DNA from: Kiritimatiellales bacterium
GTDB taxonomy: Bacteria; Verrucomicrobiota; Kiritimatiellia; Kiritimatiellales; Pontiellaceae
Direction of reading: 5' to 3'
DNA length: 6,981 nucleotides
Assembly (NCBI GenBank): GCA_030630445.1
Contig: DAOVNC010000187.1
Coordinates: forward strand, 1-6,981
Made by a program: the position numbers and the translations under genes. Each line of letters starts with the position of its first letter. The stretch's first letter is position 1. The notes under the pieces are model-generated. The model saw only the letters and a program-made list of their open reading frames with translations, was not told the DNA's origin and ran no database searches. Shown here piece after piece: positions 1 through 5,842 of this stretch.

Positions 1-1325
1 CCTCCGTAGCGAATGCGGAGCAGGTTTCGAAGATCATTGAGATTGTGACGGCGGATGAAAACCGGCGTATTGTGGTGGTGTCGGCCCCCGGCAAGCGGCA
101 CGGCGACGACACCAAGGTGACCGACCTGTTGATTGCGCTGGCCAACACCGTGTTGGAAGGTGGCGACTATGAAGTCGCCCTGGAAAGCGTGATTTCGCGC
201 TATGCCGAAATCCAGCAGGACTTGGAACTTCCGGAATCCGTGGTGGCCACCATCGAATCCGACCTGCGCGGACGCATTGAAAACCGCGATGCCAACGCCC
301 TCCAGTTCATGGATGCCATGAAGGCCTCCGGCGAAGACAACAGCGCCAAGGTCATTGCCGCGGCATTCACCCAAAAAGGGTTCCCGGCCAAGTACGTTAA
401 TCCCGGCGAGGCGGGCATGCTCCTTAGCGACGAGTTTGGCAATGCCGAAGTCCTTCCCGAATCGTTCGAAAAACTGGCGGCACTCAAAGACGCATCCGAA
501 ATCATCGTTTTCCCCGGCTTCTTCGGCAGCACCAAATCCGGTGAAGTGGCCACCTTTCCGCGCGGCGGTTCCGACATTACCGGGGCCATCCTCGCAGCGG
601 CGGTGAAGGCCGATGTCTACGAAAACTTTACCGACGTCGATTCCGTCTACGCCATGGATCCGCGCCTGGTTCCGCATGCGCCCGCCCTCGAGTTTATGAC
701 CTACCGCGAAATGCGCGAGCTCTCCTATGCCGGGTTCGGGGTTTTCCACGATGAAGCGATCTTCCCCGCCGTCCATGCCGAAATCCCGATCTGCATCAAG
801 AACACCAACCGTCCCGAAGCACCCGGAACCCTCGTCACTTCGACGCGCGATGTTGGGGAGGGCGTGGTGGCTGGAATTGCCAGCGCCGATGGCTTTTGCT
901 CCATCTCCATCGATAAATACATGATGAACCGCGAGGTCGGCTTTGGCCGCCGCTTGCTCCAGATATTGGAAGAGGAGAGCATCTCGTACGAGCACACCCC
1001 ATCCGGGATCGACAGCATCTCCGTCATTTTAAAATCGTCCGAACTCTGTACCCAAAAAGAACGGTTGATTGTGGGGCGGATCAAAACCGAGCTCGATCCG
1101 GACCATGTGGAGGTCGAGCACGGCCTTGCGCTGCTCATGCTCGTGGGCGAAGGCATGCACTATGCCCTCGGAAATGCGGCCCAGGCCACCACGGCACTGG
1201 GCGATGCCGGGGTCAATATTGAAATGATCAACATGGGTGCATCCGAAACCAGCATCATGTTCGCCATCAAGGAAACCGACCGCATAAAGGCCATCCACGC
1301 CCTCGGCGAATCCTATTTCGGGTAG
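1..1325 (+). CDS. lysC: aspartate kinase (5'-truncated by window edge)
   Basis: Phosphorylates L-aspartate to 4-aspartyl phosphate, the first step to lysine, threonine, methionine and diaminopimelate; cytoplasmic. The reading frame is open from base 3 (440 residues visible) and bases 1-5 fit the two serines of the family's N-terminal KFGGSS motif, so the true start lies only a few codons upstream. The GTG at 45 is an internal valine. Visible in order: VVVSAPGKR; the PGFFG and PRGGSD segments (the latter at nt 558-575) of the amino-acid-kinase active site; FTDVDSVYAMDPR; then two C-terminal ACT domains, roughly residues 294-350 and 374-440, which in this family bind lysine or threonine for feedback inhibition. 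No homoserine dehydrogenase domain follows, so it is monofunctional. It ends at TAG, 26 bp from the end of the convergent peptidase gene. The family is certain; the symbol (lysC versus ask or thrA-like) and the effector amino acid are not. Confidence 0.95.
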   Translation, partial: SVANAEQVSKIIEIVTADENRRIVVVSAPGKRHGDDTKVTDLLIALANTVLEGGDYEVALESVISRYAEIQQDLELPESVVATIESDLRGRIENRDANALQFMDAMKASGEDNSAKVIAAAFTQKGFPAKYVNPGEAGMLLSDEFGNAEVLPESFEKLAALKDASEIIVFPGFFGSTKSGEVATFPRGGSDITGAILAAAVKADVYENFTDVDSVYAMDPRLVPHAPALEFMTYREMRELSYAGFGVFHDEAIFPAVHAEIPICIKNTNRPEAPGTLVTSTRDVGEGVVAGIASADGFCSISIDKYMMNREVGFGRRLLQILEEESISYEHTPSGIDSISVILKSSELCTQKERLIVGRIKTELDPDHVEVEHGLALLMLVGEGMHYALGNAAQATTALGDAGVNIEMINMGASETSIMFAIKETDRIKAIHALGESYFG

Positions 1326-1337
1326 GGTTTTCCCGAA
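1317..1337. terminator. possible hairpin between convergent genes
   Basis: TTCGGG (1317-1322) and CCCGAA (1332-1337) form a perfect 6-bp stem around a 9-base loop. The hairpin overlaps the kinase stop codon and lies in the 26-bp gap between the convergent kinase and peptidase genes, where a shared terminator would be expected. There is no T-run after it on either strand, so intrinsic termination is doubtful. It may be chance. Confidence 0.25.
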
Positions 1338-1351
1338 GCTCGAAACGGGCG

Positions 1352-3298
1352 TCAGGGTTGCTTCAGCCGCACATCCATCTTGTAGAAGCATTTGGCTTCA
1401 ACACCATGAACGGTGTCGGTGTAGCTGTTGACCGGGTATTCGATCTCTTCCGTGTTCAAGGGTTGGAAGCCGAGCTCTAGGGCGGTTGTCCAGAATATGT
1501 TGTAGACCCGCCCGGAAACCGAGGGCCATTCGATGACAAGGTCATCCGCCACGGAGGCATGGTTGGTGATTGAGAAGCAGGAGTCCGCATTCGTTGGATC
1601 CGTTCCGGCGATGTGTTCCTGAAGGGTGTTCTGGCCATCCCCATCCGCATCCACCACGCCTGTCCAGACCACTTGATCCACCCATCCGCAGTCATTGCCT
1701 TCCGACATGTCCAGGTCTTTCGCATAGCACCAGCTCGCGGTATGCAGACCTTCCCCGAGGATGTATGTTTCTTGCAACCACCCCGTCTCGCCCGATATGC
1801 GGGTTTTGATCTCTTCGCCGAGGGAGAGGTCGAGGAAATCGTAATTTTCTTCCGATGAAACTTTCCACCAAAATGAAAAGGTTCCCGGGCCGGCCAGTTC
1901 GGTGGTGAACCAGGAGGTTTGGCCATTTGTGCAGGAACCGGATTGGGCCGCGTCTATGCCATCATGCGTCGTGCCGGCTTGGCTGAACCAGGGTTGGTTT
2001 CCGCCTGTTGTTGTGGGGAGGAAGGGGGCGTCGATGGCCTCGGCCAATGATTGGTTGTTCGCCCCGGCATTCGGAGTCCAGGTGATTTGATCGACCCAGC
2101 CGCAATCGCCTCCTTCCGAAAAACTTTCGTCTTTGACGTAGATCCAGCGGAAGACATGTTCGCCGGGGCCGATTTCAAGCGTTTGCTTTTCCCAGTCGGT
2201 TTCACCGGAGATCCCTGCGATGGCGGTATTGTTGGCAAGGAGTATGAGCCAGTCATAATCCGCTTCCGACGAGGTCTTCCACCAAAAGGTCAGCGTGCCC
2301 GGTTCTGCGACCCGGATGCCGAACTCCGCCGCTTGGCCATCCGGCACGGTTCCGCTTTGCGCGGCATCGATGCCGTCGTGCGTTGTTCCGGTTTGGGCAT
2401 GCCAAAGACCGGACGGCCCCGGCTTGGAGTGGACGGGAAGCGCGGTTTGGTCGAGGGCGTCTTGCACGGCAGGGTCGCCCGTCATCGCGGCAATGGCTTC
2501 CGTTGTTCCAAGCAGGCTGCCATTGAGGAGTTGAACGGTCTGGGTTGGGTTTTCAAGGAGGGTCCGGGGCGTGGCATAGTCATAGAGTTCCTGGAACGAA
2601 ACCGCGCCGTTGGCGGAGCTGTCGCCATGGATAAAGCCATAGATTGCTTTTTCCGTGAACAGGCTATAGGAGGCTCCTGCCAAGCTAAGCTCATTATAGT
2701 CGCATGCCGTGATCCAGCCAATGGAGGGTGCCTTCGTCGATAGGGATTTGGTGGTTGCTGCATAGTTCCGCATCACATCCTGGGCAAAGTTCCAGGCGGA
2801 ATCATCCGATGCCTCGTCCAAGGAAAGAGTCTTGAACATGCCGCCGGAAAAACAGGCGTCAATGACGACGATAATCTTTACCCCGTCCGCAAAAGCCGCT
2901 AGGTCGGTGGCCAGCTCCTCGTCCTCGTAGTTTGCATTGTACGAGCAGAGAAAGGTGTCGGAGCCCGAATGCTGTCCCCCGTGGCTCGACTGGAAATAAA
3001 CAACAACGTCCCCCGATACGGCCTGGGTGGCGAGTGTGCCTAAGGCCGTTCGGATTGCGGTTTTCGTGGCCGTTTCGTTCAGGAGCAGGGTAATGTTTCC
3101 CGCCGACCAGCGCGACGAATCATCCACAAAGCAGCGCTGCATGCCGTTCGCATCGTTTGCACAGGAAAAAAGACGACCCGGACCATAGGACGAGTCGTAT
3201 TCATCCACCCCCACCAGCAAGGCATACCGCTCGGCATGGGCAAGGTTGACGAGAGAGGTGATGGCCAACCCTATTATAATTGAAATTAACGTTTTTAT
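1352..3298 (-). CDS. secreted caspase-like (C14) peptidase with duplicated C-terminal modules; AUA start inferred
   Basis: Read from an ATA codon at 3298-3296, the protein has 648 residues. Residues 1-22 form a Sec signal peptide (Lys at position 2, hydrophobic core, AHA cleavage site before ERYALLVGV). Residues about 23-265 are a caspase/metacaspase fold: a YALLVGVDEY first strand, catalytic His106 in SSHGG and catalytic Cys149 in DACFSGG. Two homologous beta-rich modules follow (298-407 and 436-545), each with FWWK.SSE, ISGET.W and DCGWVDQ motifs. Next come a calcium hinge (DADGDG, then GTDPTNADS, about 549-573) and a C-terminal module containing EWPSVSGRVYN. No ATG, GTG or TTG lies between the upstream in-frame TGA (3365-3367) and the TTG at 3268, which would remove half the signal peptide. 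A cysteine peptidase exported to the periplasm, surface or medium is likely. Its substrate and need for Ca2+ are unknown. It could instead be a catalytically inactive binding protein, but both dyad residues are present. Confidence 0.88.
   Translation of the reverse strand: MKTLISIIIGLAITSLVNLAHAERYALLVGVDEYDSSYGPGRLFSCANDANGMQRCFVDDSSRWSAGNITLLLNETATKTAIRTALGTLATQAVSGDVVVYFQSSHGGQHSGSDTFLCSYNANYEDEELATDLAAFADGVKIIVVIDACFSGGMFKTLSLDEASDDSAWNFAQDVMRNYAATTKSLSTKAPSIGWITACDYNELSLAGASYSLFTEKAIYGFIHGDSSANGAVSFQELYDYATPRTLLENPTQTVQLLNGSLLGTTEAIAAMTGDPAVQDALDQTALPVHSKPGPSGLWHAQTGTTHDGIDAAQSGTVPDGQAAEFGIRVAEPGTLTFWWKTSSEADYDWLILLANNTAIAGISGETDWEKQTLEIGPGEHVFRWIYVKDESFSEGGDCGWVDQITWTPNAGANNQSLAEAIDAPFLPTTTGGNQPWFSQAGTTHDGIDAAQSGSCTNGQTSWFTTELAGPGTFSFWWKVSSEENYDFLDLSLGEEIKTRISGETGWLQETYILGEGLHTASWCYAKDLDMSEGNDCGWVDQVVWTGVVDADGDGQNTLQEHIAGTDPTNADSCFSITNHASVADDLVIEWPSVSGRVYNIFWTTALELGFQPLNTEEIEYPVNSYTDTVHGVEAKCFYKMDVRLKQP
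1664..1993 (-). repeat. module repeat 2 in the caspase-like protein
   Basis: Encodes residues 436-545, the second copy of the 110-residue module. The linker before each copy is also similar in layout (a short Leu/Ala segment, then a Gly/Thr/Pro stretch before the first Trp). The two copies are clearly paralogous at protein level but well diverged in DNA, so this is an old internal duplication and not a recent tandem repeat. Confidence 0.85.
2078..2407 (-). repeat. module repeat 1 in the caspase-like protein
   Basis: Encodes residues 298-407. It aligns without gaps to the second copy at 1664-1993 over 110 residues, with roughly half the positions identical by hand count. Shared blocks are GTTHDGIDAAQSG, FWWK.SSE, YD.L, ISGET.W, KD and DCGWVDQ..W. 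The pattern suggests a beta-sandwich, lectin-like or MAM-like adhesion fold, but no structure can be assigned from sequence alone. Confidence 0.85.
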
Positions 3299-3303
3299 GG
3301 AAA

Positions 3304-3311
3304 CCCTTCCT
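3304..3311 (-). promoter_or_regulatory. ribosome binding site that places the AUA start
   Basis: On the minus strand AGGAAGGG ends five bases before the in-frame ATA at 3298; the core AAGGA lies nine bases before it. This is a strong Shine-Dalgarno sequence at normal distance. The only conventional start downstream, TTG at 3268, is preceded directly by ATAATAGGG and has no purine-rich site at usable spacing. The site therefore supports initiation at the ATA. Confidence 0.7.
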
Positions 3312-3339
3312 TTCTTTTTAATGTTGAAATGAAACCGCA

Positions 3340-3368
3340 GTCTAACGAAAGCAGTAAACCGAGGTCAA
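3340..3368 (-). promoter_or_regulatory. candidate promoter for the caspase-like gene
   Basis: On the minus strand a TTGACC hexamer (3368-3363) matches the sigma-70 -35 box at five of six positions. It is followed after 17 bases by TTAGAC (3345-3340), a poor -10 box. It lies about 40-70 bases upstream of the inferred start. The spacing is right but the -10 match is weak, so this is a guess. Confidence 0.3.
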
Positions 3369-3457
3369 TTGGTTAGTGTCCTGACATCGAAATAGGATTA
3401 CATCTGGCTGGTTCACTCCCTCTCTAATCATGAAACGGGAAGTTTGAATATCCGTTT

Positions 3458-3520
3458 ATGATATAAAATTGGGTGTAAATGACGTTAAATAGGGAAAAAT
3501 ATATGATTAATGATATAAAA
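3458..3520 (+). repeat. direct repeat ATGATATAAAA, two copies
   Basis: An identical 11-mer occurs at 3458-3468 and 3510-3520, with starts 52 bases apart (about five helical turns). Each copy contains TATAAAA, so they could be -10-like elements or regulator half-sites for the sulfatase. In DNA this AT-rich, chance repetition is also plausible. Confidence 0.35.
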
Positions 3521-3630
3521 AGTGCAGGGATGGCCTTTGAAAAAATAAAATGTTGTGGCCAAATTCATGCTTGGGATTCGTCCCCTTTTTTGTGAGGATT
3601 TCTCTTCGGACATAAATGAAAATCAAAACC

Positions 3631-3635
3631 AAAGG
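3631..3635 (+). promoter_or_regulatory. ribosome binding site that decides the sulfatase start
   Basis: AAAGG, followed by seven bases and then ATG 3643. The alternative ATG at 3616 has no site at usable distance, so this favours the shorter protein. Both versions keep the complete signal peptide core. Confidence 0.5.
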
Positions 3636-3642
3636 TGTTGTT

Positions 3643-5109
3643 ATGAGAACCGAAAGAGGCCGTCTGCTTAAAGGTGTTGGGATCGTTGTCGCTTTGTTGC
3701 TTTTTCAGTCGATCGCCGTTGCGGAAAAAAAGCCCAATATTCTTTTTATCATGCTGGATGATTTGGGAAAGGAGTGGGTGGATACCTATGGGGCGGAGGG
3801 TATTGAGCTACCCAACGTAACCAAGCTGGCCCAAGGCGGCATGCAGTTCGTCAATGCCTACTCCATGCCGCAGTGCACGCCCACGCGCGTGGCCCTAATG
3901 ACGGGGCAGTATCCGTTTAAGAACGGCTGGGTGAACCACTGGGATGTGCCGCGCTGGGGCAAAGGATGTCATTTTGATTGGGCGAAGAATCCTTCGATCG
4001 CGCGGGTCATGAAAAGCGCGGGTTATGCCACGGCGGTGGCCGGCAAGTGGCAGATCAACGATTTTCGCGTTCATCCCGAGGCCATGGTGAAGCATGGATT
4101 CGACGAATATTGCATGTGGACCGGATATGAGGCTGGCAATCCGCCGAGCGGCAAACGCTACTGGGATCCGTACATTCACACCACTGCGGGAAGCAAAACC
4201 TATAAGGGCAAATTCGGCGATGATGTTTTTTCGGACTTCCTGATCGGTTTCATGAAAAAGAACAAGGACAAGCCAATGTTCATGTACTACCCGATGTGTC
4301 TTCCCCATACGCCATTCACCCATACTCCGCTTGAGCCGGATGCGAAGGACAAAGAGAGCAAATACAAGGCCATGGTTCGCTATGCAGACCATGTTCTTGG
4401 GAAACTGGTGAACACGCTGGACGATCTTGGCATTCGGGACAACACCATTGTTGTTTGGACGACGGATAACGGCAGTGCCCGTTCGGTAACCGGGATTTTG
4501 AATGGTCGAGAGGTCCGCGGCGGCAAGACGTTGACGACGGAGAATGGCATCTGCGCCCCGTTTATTGTCAACTGCCCGGGATGGGTGCCCGAGGGTGTCG
4601 TTTCCGATGCACTGATTGATTTCACGGACATGTTGCCAACCTTCGCCGAACTCGGCGGAGCCAAGCTACCCACGGAACATGCGTTCGATGGCTACTCGGC
4701 CGCAAAGGTGTTTCTCGGCGAAGAAAACGATTCAAAGCGAAAGTGGATTTTGTCGATGGGTGGTGCCAATAGGATGGTTACCCCTCCTGCCTGCGGCGAG
4801 ATGAAAACGACCAACTCCCGTGCCGTAAAGACGGATCAAGGAGTGGTAAACCCCATCCCGTTCAGGGATCGCGTGATTCGCGACAAGCAATACAAACTCT
4901 TCATTGATGTAGACAGAAATCCCATTGCCCTCGTGGACGTCATTAACGATCCGGAAGAGAAAACGAATCTCCTTGGAAGCGAACTCCCCGCCGCGATACA
5001 GGCCATGCGGAAACTAAAAGAAGCCTTGGCGCTTTTGCCCGAAGAAGATGCAAACCCGTCATATAATCCGCAGCCCGACGCCCCCAAGGCTGCAAAGAAA
5101 AACAAATAG
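3643..5109 (+). CDS. exported family S1 sulfatase (formylglycine type)
   Basis: Hydrolyses sulfate esters, probably on a sulfated polysaccharide or its oligosaccharides, in the periplasm or outside the cell. Read from ATG 3643 it has 488 residues. I prefer this start because AAAGG (3631-3635) sits seven bases before it and it gives a compact signal peptide (MRTERGR, then a hydrophobic core ending in AVA). ATG 3616, in frame and nine codons upstream, has only a GAGGA 17 or more bases away. Active-site residues visible in 488-residue numbering: metal ligands Asp39 and Asp40 (LDD), Cys78 of CTPTR, which becomes formylglycine, Lys135 (AGKW), His222 (PHTPF), Asp275/Asn276 (TTDNG) and Lys295 (RGGK). 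The C-terminal subdomain has the usual YKLF...DVINDPEEKTNLL segment and then a Pro/Lys-rich tail. The S1 subfamily and substrate cannot be told by eye. Activity requires a sulfatase-maturating enzyme, which is not in this window. Confidence 0.95.
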   Translation: MRTERGRLLKGVGIVVALLLFQSIAVAEKKPNILFIMLDDLGKEWVDTYGAEGIELPNVTKLAQGGMQFVNAYSMPQCTPTRVALMTGQYPFKNGWVNHWDVPRWGKGCHFDWAKNPSIARVMKSAGYATAVAGKWQINDFRVHPEAMVKHGFDEYCMWTGYEAGNPPSGKRYWDPYIHTTAGSKTYKGKFGDDVFSDFLIGFMKKNKDKPMFMYYPMCLPHTPFTHTPLEPDAKDKESKYKAMVRYADHVLGKLVNTLDDLGIRDNTIVVWTTDNGSARSVTGILNGREVRGGKTLTTENGICAPFIVNCPGWVPEGVVSDALIDFTDMLPTFAELGGAKLPTEHAFDGYSAAKVFLGEENDSKRKWILSMGGANRMVTPPACGEMKTTNSRAVKTDQGVVNPIPFRDRVIRDKQYKLFIDVDRNPIALVDVINDPEEKTNLLGSELPAAIQAMRKLKEALALLPEEDANPSYNPQPDAPKAAKKNK

Positions 5110-5116
5110 GACACGA

Positions 5117-5130
5117 TTCTTTTAAAAGAA
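5117..5130. repeat. perfect 14-bp palindrome
   Basis: TTCTTTTAAAAGAA reads the same on both strands and begins eight bases after the sulfatase stop codon. Flanking CGA (5114-5116) and TCG (5132-5134) would extend the symmetry with one bulged G. It could be a hairpin protecting the 3' end or a protein-binding site. There is no following T-run, so it is not a classic terminator. Confidence 0.5.
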
Positions 5131-5175
5131 GTCGCGTATTTGCCCTCTGGGTTAATAATCCGTGCAAACGGGTTT

Positions 5176-5213
5176 GTGGTTCGGAACAGGCGGAACCGTC
5201 GGCTCCTTTCTTT
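5176..5213 (+). terminator. weak terminator-like hairpin
   Basis: GGTTC (5178-5182) pairs with GAACC (5193-5197) across a 10-base loop, extended by two G-T wobbles outside. A pyrimidine-rich stretch with CCTTTCTTT follows at 5205-5213. The stem is short and the T-run is interrupted, so it may or may not end the sulfatase transcript. Confidence 0.25.
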
Positions 5214-5363
5214 CCCGGCCATCCAAAACCAACCCATGGCGGCCCTTTCGGCTCTGTGGCGGGAAAATGGGCAAGCTCGTAGATTAGGACTAGGCAAGGG
5301 AGTTGAAATATTGTTTAGTTTCCCAATCAGTACAAGTTGGGGTGAACCAAGGAGAAGGCGATT

Positions 5364-5831
5364 ATGGAAATCAAAGACATCAAGCGTATCGTGGAACTGA
5401 TGAAGAACAACGATCTGACCGAGTTCGCGATGAAAGACGACGATTTTGAGCTGGCACTGAAGCGTGGAAGCGAACAACCGGTGGTCTATGCGGCTCCAGC
5501 AGTCGGAGTTCCGGCGGCTATGGCTGCTCCGGTAGCGGCTCCCGCCGCCGCGGCTCCTGTGGCGGATCCCGCAGTGGACGAAGACGACGGACTGATCGAA
5601 ATTCCCTCACCAATCGTGGGCACCTTCTACCGCAAACCCGCTCCCGATGCAGACAATTTTGCGCAGATCGGCACCGAGGTTTCGGAAGATACCGTGGTCT
5701 GCATTATCGAAGCCATGAAGGTCATGAATGAAATCAAGGCCGAGGTGCAGGGGGTCATTAAGAAGGTTCTCGTCGACGATGCCTCACCGGTGCAGTACGG
5801 GCAGCCGCTCTTTCTCGTTGAACCCAGATAA
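5364..5831 (+). CDS. accB: biotin carboxyl carrier protein of acetyl-CoA carboxylase
   Basis: Carries the biotin that shuttles CO2 from biotin carboxylase to the carboxyltransferase making malonyl-CoA, the committed step of fatty acid synthesis; cytoplasmic. It has 155 residues, the normal length. Residues 1-36 (MEIKDIKRIVELM...FELALKRG) are the N-terminal region typical of AccB. Residues about 41-74 are an Ala/Pro/Val-rich flexible linker. Residues about 77-155 are the biotinyl domain, with the SPIVGTFYRKPAPDADNF segment corresponding to the protruding thumb of true AccB proteins, and EAMKVMNEI, in which Lys119 is the biotinylated residue. The start is set by AAGGAG nine bases upstream. It stops 11 bp before accC and is surely cotranscribed with it. 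The thumb and the adjacent accC argue against an oxaloacetate decarboxylase or pyruvate carboxylase carrier domain. Confidence 0.97.
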   Translation: MEIKDIKRIVELMKNNDLTEFAMKDDDFELALKRGSEQPVVYAAPAVGVPAAMAAPVAAPAAAAPVADPAVDEDDGLIEIPSPIVGTFYRKPAPDADNFAQIGTEVSEDTVVCIIEAMKVMNEIKAEVQGVIKKVLVDDASPVQYGQPLFLVEPR

Positions 5832-5842
5832 GGGAGTTGTCC

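Larger units (their letters stand above)
3299..3642. other. divergent intergenic region
   Basis: This is 344 bases of non-coding, visibly AT-rich DNA between the divergently transcribed peptidase and sulfatase genes. It must hold the promoter of at least one of them. The stretch from about 3440 to 3560 is the most AT-rich and carries ATGATATAAAA twice (3458-3468 and 3510-3520). I see no convincing -35/-10 pair for the sulfatase, no hairpin with a T-run, no RNA gene and no open frame resembling a protein. Confidence 0.6.
5110..5363. other. intergenic gap between sulfatase and accB
   Basis: A 254-base non-coding stretch. It holds a 14-bp palindrome just after the sulfatase stop, a weak hairpin near 5176-5199 and, at its right end, the accB ribosome binding site AAGGAG (5349-5354), nine bases before the ATG. 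A TTGAAA at 5303-5308 resembles a -35 box, but no good -10 box follows at 16-18 bases. The short open frames crossing it resemble no protein I know. Confidence 0.6.

Noticed and set aside
45..1325. GTG at 45 as the start of the aspartate kinase
   Set aside because: The frame is open to the window edge and the upstream codons encode the expected SSVA..EQV segment of the family, so 45 is an internal valine.
1664..2407. Tandem DNA repeat or CRISPR-like array suggested by the repeated modules
   Set aside because: The copies are protein-level paralogues within one frame, with extensive silent divergence. There are only two, with no short identical repeats and spacers.
2051..2743. 230-codon open frame on the plus strand, antisense to the caspase-like gene
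   Set aside because: It resembles no protein family and is a mirror of a GC-rich coding strand. The minus-strand frame has clear domains and motifs.
1352..3268. TTG at 3268 as the start of the caspase-like gene
   Set aside because: It lacks a ribosome binding site and would cut the signal peptide core, while an in-frame ATA ten codons upstream has both a strong site and a complete signal peptide.
3370..3400. TTAGTGTCCTGACA-like stretch that could be an insertion-sequence end
   Set aside because: No matching inverted copy, target-site duplication or transposase remnant is visible in the window.
5140..5400. 86-codon frame from TTG 5140 reading into accB
   Set aside because: It uses a weak start without a clear binding site, has low-complexity Arg-rich composition and overlaps the accB start in another frame.
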